Source: Brevibacterium limosum
GTDB taxonomy: Bacteria > Actinomycetota > Actinomycetes > Actinomycetales > Brevibacteriaceae
Direction of reading: 5' to 3'
DNA length: 64,000 bases
NCBI RefSeq assembly: GCF_011617705.1
Contig: NZ_CP050154.1
Span: forward strand, 4,092,001 to 4,156,000
A program made the translations under genes and the position numbers. Positions 54,856 through 63,444 of the stretch are shown piece by piece. Position 1 is the stretch's first letter. Each line of letters begins with the position of its first letter. The notes under the pieces are model-generated. The model did no database searches and was not told the origin of the DNA. It was given only the letters and a program-made list of their open reading frames with translations.

Positions 54856-56220
54856 TCATCTTTCCTTCGTCGACGGGTCGGTCGCATCGGTGGCCGGTGT
54901 CGCGGGCTCCGCAGTCCGACGCAGAATGATCGCGCCGTTGTGTCCGCCGAAGCCGAACGACGTCGACAGCACGGTGTCCACAGCCGCCTCGGCGCGGTCC
55001 GACACCCCACCCATTTCACGGGCGTGACCTGCAACGATGTCCCATTCTGGGAATTCATTGTCGCCGAGGTTGAGCGTCGGGGGCAGCGTCTGATCCCGCA
55101 TCGTCATGGTGGCGATGATCGCCTCGACGACTCCTGATGCGCCGAGCAGGTGCCCCGTCGTCGATTTCGTCGCCGAGATCGGGATCGTCCGCCCGACCTC
55201 GCCCAGGGCTGAGTCGAAGGCGGCGAGTTCGGCTCGGTCGCCGGCCGGTGTGCCCGTCGCGTGGGCGTTGATGTGGTCGATTTCGCCGGGTCCCAGTCCG
55301 GCGTCGTTCAATGCCTGGACCACCGCCGAGGCGGCCCCCCGTCCCTGCGGATGCGGGTTCGTCGGGTGGTGGGCGTCGCTGGCGGCGCCGAATCCGGCCA
55401 GTTCGGCCAGCGGCATCGCCCCACGTGAGACCGCCGAGTCGGCGGATTCGAGGAGGATCGCGGCCGCCCCCTGGCTCATGACGAAGCCGTTGCGGTTCCG
55501 GTCGAAGGGGCGGCTGGCCGCGGTCGGATCGTCTTCGAATCCGGCGGCGAGGGCCCGCATGTTCGCATTCGAGGCGAGATTGACCGGGCCGAGGCAGTCT
55601 TCCATGCCGACGACGAGCACGGCATCGGCGTAGCCGTGGCGGATGCGGCGCATCGCCTCGCCGAGGCCGATCGTCCCGGAGGCGCAGGTCGCCGAGACCC
55701 CCTGTCCGGGTCCGCGGAGATCGAAGCGCTGGCTGATGAGGGCGGCCGCGGAGTCCGGTGCCCCGTGGATGGACAGGGTCAGCGGCACGGATCGGGGCCC
55801 GCCGGCGTCGAGGCTGCGCGTCGCCTCCTGCATGGCGTCAACCGGTCCCGAGCCGGTGGCCGCGATGACGGCCGTGCGGTCGCGATCCCAGGGCAGATCC
55901 TCGGCCGGGGCGGAGATCCCCGCCTGGTTGAGTGCTTGTTCGGCGGCGGCGATGGCCCAGTGCTGGACGGGGCTGAGACGACGAGCGAGCGCCCGGGGCA
56001 GGAGCGCCTCGGCGTCGAAGCCCGTGATCTGTCCGCCGATCCGCACCGCGAGGTTGTCGAACTGCTCACCTGCGAGGACGTCGATCGCGCTGGTGCCGTG
56101 GCGCACAGAGGTCCACAGGCCTTCCGGGGTCTGCCCGTTGGGCGTGATGGCGCCGAGTCCGGTGATGACGACGTCGCGCACGCTGTCCGTGCGGTGCTGA
56201 CTGCCCCTGGAAGCATTCAC
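54856..56220 (-). CDS. Beta-ketoacyl-ACP synthase II-like enzyme
   Basis: 454 residues, FabF type. VVITGLGAITPNGQTPEGLW opens the thiolase fold. The catalytic cysteine is in GVSATCASGTIGLGEA, the first histidine in INAHATGTPAGDRAELAA and the second, with lysine, in SATKSTTGHLLGASGVVEA. Condenses malonyl-ACP with an acyl-ACP. No ACP gene lies beside it; neighbours point to a small dedicated acyl pathway, not the housekeeping fatty-acid synthase. ATG overlaps the ligase stop (ATGA). Confidence 0.88.
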   Translation of the reverse strand: MNASRGSQHRTDSVRDVVITGLGAITPNGQTPEGLWTSVRHGTSAIDVLAGEQFDNLAVRIGGQITGFDAEALLPRALARRLSPVQHWAIAAAEQALNQAGISAPAEDLPWDRDRTAVIAATGSGPVDAMQEATRSLDAGGPRSVPLTLSIHGAPDSAAALISQRFDLRGPGQGVSATCASGTIGLGEAMRRIRHGYADAVLVVGMEDCLGPVNLASNANMRALAAGFEDDPTAASRPFDRNRNGFVMSQGAAAILLESADSAVSRGAMPLAELAGFGAASDAHHPTNPHPQGRGAASAVVQALNDAGLGPGEIDHINAHATGTPAGDRAELAAFDSALGEVGRTIPISATKSTTGHLLGASGVVEAIIATMTMRDQTLPPTLNLGDNEFPEWDIVAGHAREMGGVSDRAEAAVDTVLSTSFGFGGHNGAIILRRTAEPATPATDATDPSTKER

Positions 56221-57800
56221 AGTCTCTGTGCCTTTCCGCTCATGACCACGTCAACGGTTTCGCTGCGCCGAATCTTCCCGCCGACGGTCCGCGGCAGCCG
56301 ATCGAGCAGATAGAACCGTCTCGGCACGAACTGCGGGGCCAGTTCAGCCCGGGCGTGGGCGAGCAGCGCGGCCTTGTCCGGCGCACCCGAGTTCAGCGGT
56401 CCGCCCTCGGAGCCGGGTTCTGCCGAGCCCGGTTCGATGACGAGTGCGACGATGCTGCCGAGGCCGTCATCGGGCAGCGCGATCGCGCAGACCTCGCCGA
56501 GGCGGTCCCGTCCTGTTTGCGGATCCCCGCGGTCGAATTCCTCGAAGGCCCGTTCGACCTCGGGCAGGGACACCTTGTGCCCTCCGGTGATCGCGATATC
56601 GCCGGCCCGCCCGGCGAGTTGGAGGAGTCCGTTGTCGATCCGTCCCTGATCACCGACAGTGGCCCAACCGTCGGGAAGACGCAGCTGCGCGTCCGTGGTG
56701 CCGGTGACATAGCCGTCGGAGCAGGCGGCGGCCCTGATCCAGACCGTGCCGATCTCTCCGTCGGGCAGGCGGATCCCCGCGTCGTCACGGACCTCGACGC
56801 CGATGGTGTCGTAGATCGAGATCCAGGTGCCGTCGCCGTCGCGGCTGTCGCCGATGAAGCCGATCTCGGCAGCGCCGTAGTAGCTGATCAGTCGGGTGTC
56901 GGGCAGGACGTCGGCGAGTGCCGAGCGGATGGATGCCGGCAGGTTCGCTCCTCCGGTGACGACGAGATCGAGGCCGCGGAAGTGATCGGGTGTTCGGCGG
57001 GCCGCCTCGGCGAGGGCCTTGACCACGGCGGGCACGGCGACGACGCGGGTGATGGCTTCGGTCGCGATGCGTGGGCCCATGGTGAAGGGGTCGAAGTCGT
57101 CGGCGACGTGGACGCTGCCGCCGGTGGCGAGGCTTTCGATGACGGCGTAGAGGGTGAGGCTGTACGACACGGGGCCGGGGGCCAGCGTGCCCACGCCGGG
57201 CAAGGGCTCGAGGTGGGCCGATGACACGGCCACGTTGTCGCGGTACTGTCGGCGGGTCTTGATGAAGGCCTTCGGGTTGCTCGTCGTGCCCGAGGAGAAG
57301 AGCATGAGGAACGGCTCCGACGACTCGCGGACGCTCGGCGGTGCGGTGTCGGCCGGGTCGATCGCGGTTTCGCGGGCATGGAAGTCGGCCGCGGTGATGA
57401 CGGTTCCGGTCCAGCCGGCGGCGGCGAGCGCCTCGGCGAGGTCGGTCGAATCGCTGATGACGACGCCGATGCCGGTGGTCGTGATGACCCCGACCTGGTG
57501 CTCGAGCGGCCAGCGGGGGTCGATAGTGGCCGAGACCGCGCGGAAGCCGGCGAGACCCGCGATGATGCGGGAGGTCTCGAACGCCGAGGTGAGGCTCACT
57601 GCCGTGATCGGGATGCCGTGGGTTTCGGGAGCAGGTGTCGGCGGATCGGTCTGTTCGGCGTGGAGGGAGGAGGCGGAGGCGAACATCGTGCGCGAATCGT
57701 CGACGAGCTGCGCGTAGCTGAGCCGAGCCTCGGCCCCCACGATCGCGGGCTGATCGGGGCGTTCGAGCGCCACATCGAGGATCGTCGCAGTGATCGGCAA
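56217..57800 (-). CDS. AMP-dependent acyl-CoA synthetase/ligase
   Basis: 527 residues of the ANL superfamily. The P-loop is LMLFSSGTTSNPKAFIKTRR, the A5 region is LISYYGAAEIGFIGD, and the hinge aspartate is GRAGDIAITGGHKVSLPEVERAF. The catalytic lysine is in RTVGGKIRRSE near the C-terminus. TTG 57800 is taken as the start because GGAGG lies five bases upstream; an ATG would be much further back. Activates a carboxylic acid for the ketosynthase or dehydrogenase encoded downstream. Probably repressed by the divergent TetR protein. Confidence 0.85.
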   Translation of the reverse strand: MPITATILDVALERPDQPAIVGAEARLSYAQLVDDSRTMFASASSLHAEQTDPPTPAPETHGIPITAVSLTSAFETSRIIAGLAGFRAVSATIDPRWPLEHQVGVITTTGIGVVISDSTDLAEALAAAGWTGTVITAADFHARETAIDPADTAPPSVRESSEPFLMLFSSGTTSNPKAFIKTRRQYRDNVAVSSAHLEPLPGVGTLAPGPVSYSLTLYAVIESLATGGSVHVADDFDPFTMGPRIATEAITRVVAVPAVVKALAEAARRTPDHFRGLDLVVTGGANLPASIRSALADVLPDTRLISYYGAAEIGFIGDSRDGDGTWISIYDTIGVEVRDDAGIRLPDGEIGTVWIRAAACSDGYVTGTTDAQLRLPDGWATVGDQGRIDNGLLQLAGRAGDIAITGGHKVSLPEVERAFEEFDRGDPQTGRDRLGEVCAIALPDDGLGSIVALVIEPGSAEPGSEGGPLNSGAPDKAALLAHARAELAPQFVPRRFYLLDRLPRTVGGKIRRSETVDVVMSGKAQRL

Positions 57801-57950
57801 ATCGGACCTCCCAGGTTCCCAGCATTCCTTCGGAGCCGGCGGCGCAGCACCGTGGCCGCCCTGCCGGTGCCGAGTCGGCACATCGACGCACCGCACCGAC
57901 CGTTCCCACAGTACAACGTGGCCGAGACCGCCTCACCACACCCCATTGAG

Positions 57951-57972
57951 ATACTTTGAAGTATTCGGATAC
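57951..57972. promoter_or_regulatory. TetR operator pair between ligase and tetR
   Basis: ATACTT-TG-AAGTAT (57951-57964) is a perfect palindrome. It overlaps GTATTCGGATAC (57961-57972), nearly palindromic. They end 20 bases before the tetR ATG, about 150 bases before the divergent ligase. Confidence 0.6.
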
Positions 57973-57991
57973 TGTCATGTATTCTGATTTC

Positions 57992-58609
57992 ATGATCGAC
58001 TCACCCACACCTCGACTGACGCGCCGAGAGAGCCAGGAACTGACCCGGCGGCGTCTCATCGAATCGGCGGCGACGCTCTTCGCCGACCACGGGGTGCGCT
58101 CCACCTCTCTCATCGCGGTCGCGGAGAACGCCGGATTCAGCCGCGGCGCGGTCCATGGGAACTTCTCCGACAAGGACGAGCTCGCCGCCGCGGTCGTGCA
58201 GTTCGTCGTCGAGGATCTGGGTCCCGAACTCGACCGGGCGCTCAATTCGCCGGGGTCGGCCAACGACCGGCTCGCGGATTATGTCTCCACCCACATCGAT
58301 TACTGTCGTCGCGAACCGACTCGGGCCGCGGCCATCATCGCCGCCGTGGGCTACCTCAGCAGAGCCGCCGCGGCGGCCTCCCACGGTCAGCCCTATGGTC
58401 AGCGCTCCGCCGATTCCGTCGCCGATCTCGTAACCCTCTTCGAGGACGGACAGCGCCGCGGCGAGATGCGCGACTTCGACCCGGTCACGATGGCCCTGTC
58501 GCTGCGCTCCGTCCTCGACACGGCGGTTCCCGCCCATCCCCGCATCGAGGCGGGCGAGATCATCGCCCTGTTCGACCACGCCACCCGAGCCGAGGAGGCC
58601 CCACAATGA
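57992..58609 (+). CDS. TetR-family transcriptional regulator
   Basis: 205 residues. Basic arm RLTRRESQELTRRRLIESA then ATLFADHGVRSTSLIAVAENAGFSRGAVHGNFSDKDELAAAV; NFSDKDEL is the AcrR-like recognition end. The C-terminal domain (VSTHIDYCRREPTRAAAIIA) resembles AcrR/EmrR-type ligand domains. ATG 57992 has no ribosome binding site, so the mRNA may be leaderless. Stop overlaps the DUF6204 gene, so regulator and downstream genes are one operon. Confidence 0.85.
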   Translation: MIDSPTPRLTRRESQELTRRRLIESAATLFADHGVRSTSLIAVAENAGFSRGAVHGNFSDKDELAAAVVQFVVEDLGPELDRALNSPGSANDRLADYVSTHIDYCRREPTRAAAIIAAVGYLSRAAAAASHGQPYGQRSADSVADLVTLFEDGQRRGEMRDFDPVTMALSLRSVLDTAVPAHPRIEAGEIIALFDHATRAEEAPQ

Positions 58610-58947
58610 CCTGGAATTTCCGCATCACCGTTCGCGGCCGCTTCGCCGGGCTCGACGAGGAACAGCGCTGCAGCCTCCGTTCGGCACAGGACGATCACGA
58701 TATGCTCTCCGCGAGCTTCTCTCCCGAGGGGACGTTCCTCTACACGCCCGAACTCGTGAACTATCAGCACCGATTCCTCGTCACCAGCGACGAGGCGGAC
58801 CGCGATGACGCCGAAACGCTGGCGAACATCCGAGCCGAGGAGCTCTCCGTCGCCGATCTCGCCGCACGCGGCCTGGGCGGCAGGACCACGAGCGTCTCTG
58901 CCGTCTGCGTCGAAGACATCAAGGTGCGCCCGAGGACACGGTCATGA
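58606..58947 (+). CDS. DUF6204-like protein (113 aa)
   Basis: Begins WNFRITVRGRFAGLDEEQRC and contains EGTFLYTPELVNYQHRFLVT, which resembles actinomycete proteins of the DUF6204 family as I recall them. Cytosolic, no known catalytic residues. Overlaps the tetR stop (ATGA) and the next start (ATGA). Function unknown. Confidence 0.7.
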   Translation: MTWNFRITVRGRFAGLDEEQRCSLRSAQDDHDMLSASFSPEGTFLYTPELVNYQHRFLVTSDEADRDDAETLANIRAEELSVADLAARGLGGRTTSVSAVCVEDIKVRPRTRS

Positions 58948-59378
58948 GCGGGGAGACGACCGTCGGCTCCGCCTCCGAACCGATCCTCGAGGCCGCATTG
59001 GCCCTGGCCTCGGCGACGAGTTCCCTGGACACCGCGATCGGCACCGCGCTCTCGCGCGTGGGGCTCAGCTTCACAGACCTCCGCCGGCTGCGCATCATCG
59101 GTGCACAGTCGCAGGGACTGACCAGGGAGGCTCTGGCCGAGGCGATGGGTGAGACCCGGTCGCAGACCATCCGCTCCAGCGGCCCCCTCGTGAAACTCGG
59201 CTGGCTCTCCCGTGCGGAGTCCGGTGAGTTCGCCCTCACCGACAGCGGGCGCCACCTCGTCGATCAGGCCGAAGGCATCGCCGAGAAGGCGGCCGACCGC
59301 TGGTTCACCGACTCCGGGCTCAGTCCGACAGAGGTGGTCGCGAGCGTGGGAACGACCCGTCCGCCGTCGTCGCGGTGA
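58944..59378 (+). CDS. Small MarR-like winged-helix protein
   Basis: 144 residues. FTDLRRLRIIGAQSQGLTREALAEAMGETRSQTIRSSGPLVKLGWLSRAESGEFALTDSGRHLVD has the helix-turn-helix and wing of MarR proteins, with a shortened dimerisation region. Third gene of the TetR operon; may be a second regulator. Its end overlaps the convergent MFS gene by 59 bases. Confidence 0.68.
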   Translation: MSGETTVGSASEPILEAALALASATSSLDTAIGTALSRVGLSFTDLRRLRIIGAQSQGLTREALAEAMGETRSQTIRSSGPLVKLGWLSRAESGEFALTDSGRHLVDQAEGIAEKAADRWFTDSGLSPTEVVASVGTTRPPSSR

Positions 59379-60567
59379 CAGGGACACTCGGAACCTGGCC
59401 CCTTTGCCGCTGCGCCCGGAGGCAGACGACTGCGGCAGCGACCATGGCGAGACCGGACACTGCCATCAGCACGCCGGTGTCGACCTGATGCAGGGCGGCG
59501 AAAGCCGCCACACCCGCAGCTCCTCCGAGGTTGCGTGCAGTGCTTCCCGCTCCTGAGGCGAATCCCGGCCTCTGCGGCAGGGCGTGCATGGCTGCTGCCA
59601 CGATCGCGGGCATGAGGGCCCCGACACCGATCGCCCAGACCACAAGGGCGATCCACAGTGCCCACAGGCTCGGTGCTGAGACGGTCAGCCCCATCAGCCC
59701 GAGGCCCACCCCGCCCACGATGAGCCCCAGCCCACTCGTCTTCCAGACCCCGAGGCGGCTGCTGATCGTTCCCGACAGCGCCCCGAAGAACGGCATCGGC
59801 AGCAGAGCGGGCAGTGTGGCCAGCCCGGCCTGAATCGGACTCAGCCCTCGATCGTCCTGGAAGTTCTGGGTGAGGAGGAACAGGGAGCCGAGGACGCAGA
59901 AGTTGAGCAGACCGGCGATGATGCAGGCGATCGCGAGCCGCGCTCGCGATGGGTGCGAGGACTCGGGCAGCCCGCCGTCCCGAGACGGTTGTTGGTCGTC
60001 GCATCGTCCGGTTGCCTTCGGCTGGGAGGAATGGACGATGATCGGGGCGAGCGCCAGGAGGATGACCGGCAGGTTGAGCCAGAAGACCGCCCTCCAGCTG
60101 CCGACGTCGACGAGCAGTCCGCCCAGCAGAGGACCCAGCGGAAGAGCGATTCCGCCCAAGGCGGCCCAGAGTCCCACGAGCTTGCTCCGCTCTCGGTCGT
60201 CCGCCGCCGATTCGGAGAGCATCGCGAGGGTCCCGGCCATCGTCGCAGCGGCTCCCACGCCCTGGATCGCTCGTGAGGCGACAAGCAGCGCGATCGTCGG
60301 TGACAGCGAGCAGGCCACCGACCCGAGGAAGAAGCAGAGGAACCCGAACACCACGACTCGGCGGTGGCCCCACTTGTCCCCGATCGCCCCGAACGCCAGC
60401 AGCAGCGCCGCGAGAACGACGGTATAGGCATTGACGACACCGGCCATTCCCGACTGGCCTGCCTGAAGTTCCGAATTGATCTGGGGCAGGGCGACATTGA
60501 CCACTGTCACATCGAGGAGGACGAGGAAGTAGCCGGCGCACAGGCCGAGGACGAGCTCTCTCGGCAT
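59320..60567 (-). CDS. MFS drug/efflux transporter, DHA family
   Basis: 415 residues, about 12 helices. VLLDVTVVNVALPQINSELQ is the DHA helix-1 motif D1. Motif A is GAIGDKWGHRRVVVFG and motif C reads GIALPLGPLLGGLLVD, which marks antiporters for export. Likely an exporter; drug not known. Convergent with the MarR-like gene, so regulation by that gene is possible but unproven. Confidence 0.85.
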   Translation of the reverse strand: MPRELVLGLCAGYFLVLLDVTVVNVALPQINSELQAGQSGMAGVVNAYTVVLAALLLAFGAIGDKWGHRRVVVFGFLCFFLGSVACSLSPTIALLVASRAIQGVGAAATMAGTLAMLSESAADDRERSKLVGLWAALGGIALPLGPLLGGLLVDVGSWRAVFWLNLPVILLALAPIIVHSSQPKATGRCDDQQPSRDGGLPESSHPSRARLAIACIIAGLLNFCVLGSLFLLTQNFQDDRGLSPIQAGLATLPALLPMPFFGALSGTISSRLGVWKTSGLGLIVGGVGLGLMGLTVSAPSLWALWIALVVWAIGVGALMPAIVAAAMHALPQRPGFASGAGSTARNLGGAAGVAAFAALHQVDTGVLMAVSGLAMVAAAVVCLRAQRQRGQVPSVPVTATTADGSFPRSRPPLSD

Positions 60568-60750
60568 CCGCCTCGCCTCATTCCTCGGTTCGTTCGACGG
60601 TCAGGGACGCCACACACGGTAGCGAGCGGTTTCGGCAGGTGTCGAGATTCCGACGACCCTCACCCTCGGTGACCGCGAAAGGCGGCGCTCCGGGCGCAGC
60701 AAACGCGCGACTCACGGCTCACACCCACACCGGTCCGACACAATGAGAGT

Positions 60751-61476
60751 ATGAGCGGAACAGGGAACCAAGGCGCAGCAGACGAACCATGCTGGCGGCG
60801 CGGCGACCAGATCCTGTGGACCTACACGAATCCGGCGCATCCGGGCCTGTACGATCAGCGCCCGGTAACGGTCATCGCCGATGACGAGAAGCACCTGGCA
60901 GTGTGGTTGGAGTCGGGGACGAGGATGCTCCATCATGTGCTCGCCGACGGGTCCGGCATCCGCACCGCCGGCGGTCCCGCCCGGTTCGGTGCCCCGCGGG
61001 CGCAGGGACTCAAACGGTGGCAGGGACCGGGCATCGTCGCCGTGTTCCGGCCGGGAGCCGACTATTCGGTGTGGTTCTTCGTCAACCGCGCGTCACGGAC
61101 CACAGATGCCGAGGCAGTCTCCTCCAGGCCGCCCGCCGTCCCTGTCCGTCGGGATTCCTTCTACGTCAACCTCGAGGAGTCCTTCACCCGCTTCGACCGC
61201 GGCATCCTCACCTCCGACCACGTCCTCGACATCGTCGTCGACGCCGACGGCACCTACCGGCTCAAGGACGAGGACGAACTCGAATTCGCGCGCGGAGCCG
61301 GGATGTTCTCCGACGACAAGGTCGCACGCATCCGGGCCGCCGCCGATTCCGCCATCGACGACATCTGCGCCTGGGTCTTCCCCTTCGACTCGGACTATCC
61401 GGACTTCCGACCGGATCCGGACTGGCCGATGCCTGACCTCCCCGCCGAGGCGACCTGGGACTTCGACGCGAGCTGA
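60751..61476 (+). CDS. DUF402 domain protein (241 aa)
   Basis: The DUF402 family includes nucleoside di-/triphosphatases and FomD. Here SFYVNLEESFTRFDRGILTSD and LDIVVDADGTYRLKDEDELE carry the acidic/aromatic residues typical of the fold, with W and F segments (DYSVWFFVNRASR) before. A C-terminal tail is rich in Asp and Pro. Monocistronic. Enzymatic role not shown here. Confidence 0.78.
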   Translation: MSGTGNQGAADEPCWRRGDQILWTYTNPAHPGLYDQRPVTVIADDEKHLAVWLESGTRMLHHVLADGSGIRTAGGPARFGAPRAQGLKRWQGPGIVAVFRPGADYSVWFFVNRASRTTDAEAVSSRPPAVPVRRDSFYVNLEESFTRFDRGILTSDHVLDIVVDADGTYRLKDEDELEFARGAGMFSDDKVARIRAAADSAIDDICAWVFPFDSDYPDFRPDPDWPMPDLPAEATWDFDAS

Positions 61477-61508
61477 GCCACCCGAAAAGCGGAGGACCTA
61501 CCCAGAGC

Positions 61509-61578
61509 GTGTCTCCTGCGGGTGGATTCACCGCGAAATCCGCACAGAGTTCGAGGTGGATCCACCCGCGGGGAACAC
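61509..61578. repeat. 70-base imperfect palindrome after the DUF402 gene
   Basis: Arms at 61509-61532 and 61555-61578 match at 20 of 24 positions and include GCGGGTGGAT/ATCCACCCGC. A possible terminator of the DUF402 gene, next to the stronger one at 61597. Confidence 0.5.
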
Positions 61579-61596
61579 CCCCGTCCGACGCAGAAA

Positions 61597-61648
61597 GGGC
61601 TGGGCCCCGAATCGCGCGTGCTCTCACGCGCTCTTCGGAGCCCAGCCC
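61597..61648 (-). terminator. Rho-independent terminator of the aldehyde dehydrogenase gene
   Basis: Two 24-base arms (61597-61620 and 61625-61648) match at 21 positions around a CTCT loop, outer end GGGCTGGGC. On the minus strand the stem is followed by TTTCTG. It lies 40 bases after the stop. Confidence 0.75.
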
Positions 61649-61687
61649 GTCAAGCTGCAGCGGCAACGAGTCCCCGCAGGGACCCAG

Positions 61688-63082
61688 TCAGTCAGCCACG
61701 TAGTACATGCGCTTGTTGACGAACTCGTCCATGCCGTAGGGGCCGAGCTCGCGGCCGAAGCCCGAGCGCTTGGTGCCGCCGAACGGGATCTCCGCGCCCT
61801 CACCTGCCGGGGTGTTCACGTTCGACATGCCGACGTCGAGGCGCTGAGCGAGCTTCGCGGCACGCTCCTCGTCCTTGGCGAACACGGCGCCGCCGAGGCC
61901 GAAGCGCGAGTCATTGGCCAGGGCCAGTGCCTCATCGTCGCTGGTCACCTTGTACACGGTGGCCACGGGCCCGAAGAGCTCCTCGCGGTAGGCGTCCATC
62001 TCCGAAGTGACACCGGTGAGCACGGCCGGCGAGACGTACGCGGATCCGTCGGCGGCGAGTTCGCCGCCGACGAGCGTCGCACCCTGCTCGACGGCGCGAT
62101 CGAGCTGCTTGCGCAGGTTCTCGGCGGCACCGCGCGAGGACAGGGGCGAGTACTTGCCGTCGCCCGCCTCGGCGGGGGTGCCCTTCTCCCAGGACTGGGC
62201 GCGCTCCGTCAGCCCGGCCACGAAGTCGTCGTAGATGTCGTCCATGACGATCATCCGCTTGTTCGCGTTGCAGACCTGGCCGGTGTTGTACAGACGGGTG
62301 CCCCAGGCGGTGTCGACGGCCTCGTTCATGTCATCGGTGTCGAGGACGATGTAGGGGTCGGAGCCGCCGAGCTCGAGCACGGCCTTCTTCAGGTTCTTGC
62401 CCGCGGTCGCGGCCACGGCCGAGCCGGCGCGCTCGGAACCGGTCAGGGACACGCCTTCGACGCGGTCGTCGGCGATGATCGTCTCGATCTGCTCATGAGT
62501 GGCGTAGATGTTGTTGTACACGCCGTCGGGAATGCCGGCTTCCTTCATGAGCTCAGCGATCTTCGCCGAGGAGCGGGGGCAGATCTCCGCGTGCTTGAGG
62601 ATGATCGTGTTGCCGAGCACGAGGTTCGGCGCGGCGAAGCGTGCGACCTGGTAGTACGGGAAGTTCCAGGGCATGATGCCCAGCAGCGGACCGACGGGGC
62701 GACGCTGGATGAAGGCCTTGCCGCCCGACATCGATTCGATCGGCTCATCGGCGGCGAACTTCGGACCGTTGTCGGCGTAGTAGTTGAAGATCGCTTCGCA
62801 GAACTCGGCTTCTTCCTCGCCTTCGGCGGTGGGCTTGCCCATCTCCTCGGCGATGATCTTCGCGAGCTCTTCCTTGCGCTCACCGAAGAGGGCGGCGACC
62901 TTGTTGACGATCGCGGCGCGCTCCTCGATGGTCTTCTCACGCCAGCTCAGGTAGCCCTTGTGCGCGGATTCGAGGACCTGCTGGACCTCTTCGTCGGTGG
63001 CATTGTCGAACTTCTCGACGACTTCACCGGTGGCCGGGTTCTCGACACGGTAGCCGCCTGCAGCACTGCCTACGTTGCTCAT
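61688..63082 (-). CDS. NAD(P)-dependent aldehyde dehydrogenase, succinate-semialdehyde type
   Basis: 464 residues. Contains IMPWNFPYYQVARFAAPNLV, SLTGSERAG, the general-base glutamate in LELGGSDPYIVL and the catalytic cysteine in NTGQVCNANKRMIV. End AEIPFGGTKRSGFGRELGPYG is typical. The sequence is close to the SSADH (GabD/YneI) group, which oxidises succinate semialdehyde to succinate. ATG 63082 is preceded by AAAGGAG. Single-gene transcript. Confidence 0.86.
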   Translation of the reverse strand: MSNVGSAAGGYRVENPATGEVVEKFDNATDEEVQQVLESAHKGYLSWREKTIEERAAIVNKVAALFGERKEELAKIIAEEMGKPTAEGEEEAEFCEAIFNYYADNGPKFAADEPIESMSGGKAFIQRRPVGPLLGIMPWNFPYYQVARFAAPNLVLGNTIILKHAEICPRSSAKIAELMKEAGIPDGVYNNIYATHEQIETIIADDRVEGVSLTGSERAGSAVAATAGKNLKKAVLELGGSDPYIVLDTDDMNEAVDTAWGTRLYNTGQVCNANKRMIVMDDIYDDFVAGLTERAQSWEKGTPAEAGDGKYSPLSSRGAAENLRKQLDRAVEQGATLVGGELAADGSAYVSPAVLTGVTSEMDAYREELFGPVATVYKVTSDDEALALANDSRFGLGGAVFAKDEERAAKLAQRLDVGMSNVNTPAGEGAEIPFGGTKRSGFGRELGPYGMDEFVNKRMYYVAD

Positions 63083-63444
63083 TCCAGACTCCTTTGACTT
63101 ATTGACTTATGCGCCTGTCGGCGCCGCTCAAGCAATTGCATACCTGTTCGCCGTCAGAATCGACGGAATGCGTATGCCTGCCACCCACGCTATCAATACG
63201 TGACCCGCGCAACAAGTGCCGAAACCTGGGGGATTCATCAGTTCCGAACGCCAGGGTCCGCCACCGCCGAGGTGGTGCGGATTCCGAATCGGATTCGACG
63301 GAATCCGTACGCTCGGTTCGGCCCCGGAAACCCAGCCGAGAAGGGGAACGGCCGCCCCACGAAGGAGCGGCCGAACCGACGAGGACACAGCCGGACGGAA
63401 CTCGGTCGGCCGCCTCGGCGAGGGGATCAGTCGAGGCGTCTTGA
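63083..63444. other. 362-base gap with terminator-like hairpins
   Basis: GGATTCCG (63279-63286) pairs with CGGAATCC (63299-63306). CGGCCGC-(11)-GCGGCCG at 63349-63373 is a likely terminator for the alanine symporter gene. The AAAGGAG just before 63082 is the dehydrogenase ribosome binding site. No gene was seen. Confidence 0.55.

Noticed and set aside
60881..63097. 738-codon plus-strand open frame across DUF402 gene and aldehyde dehydrogenase
   Set aside because: Runs through both real genes in wrong frames and through two terminator hairpins.
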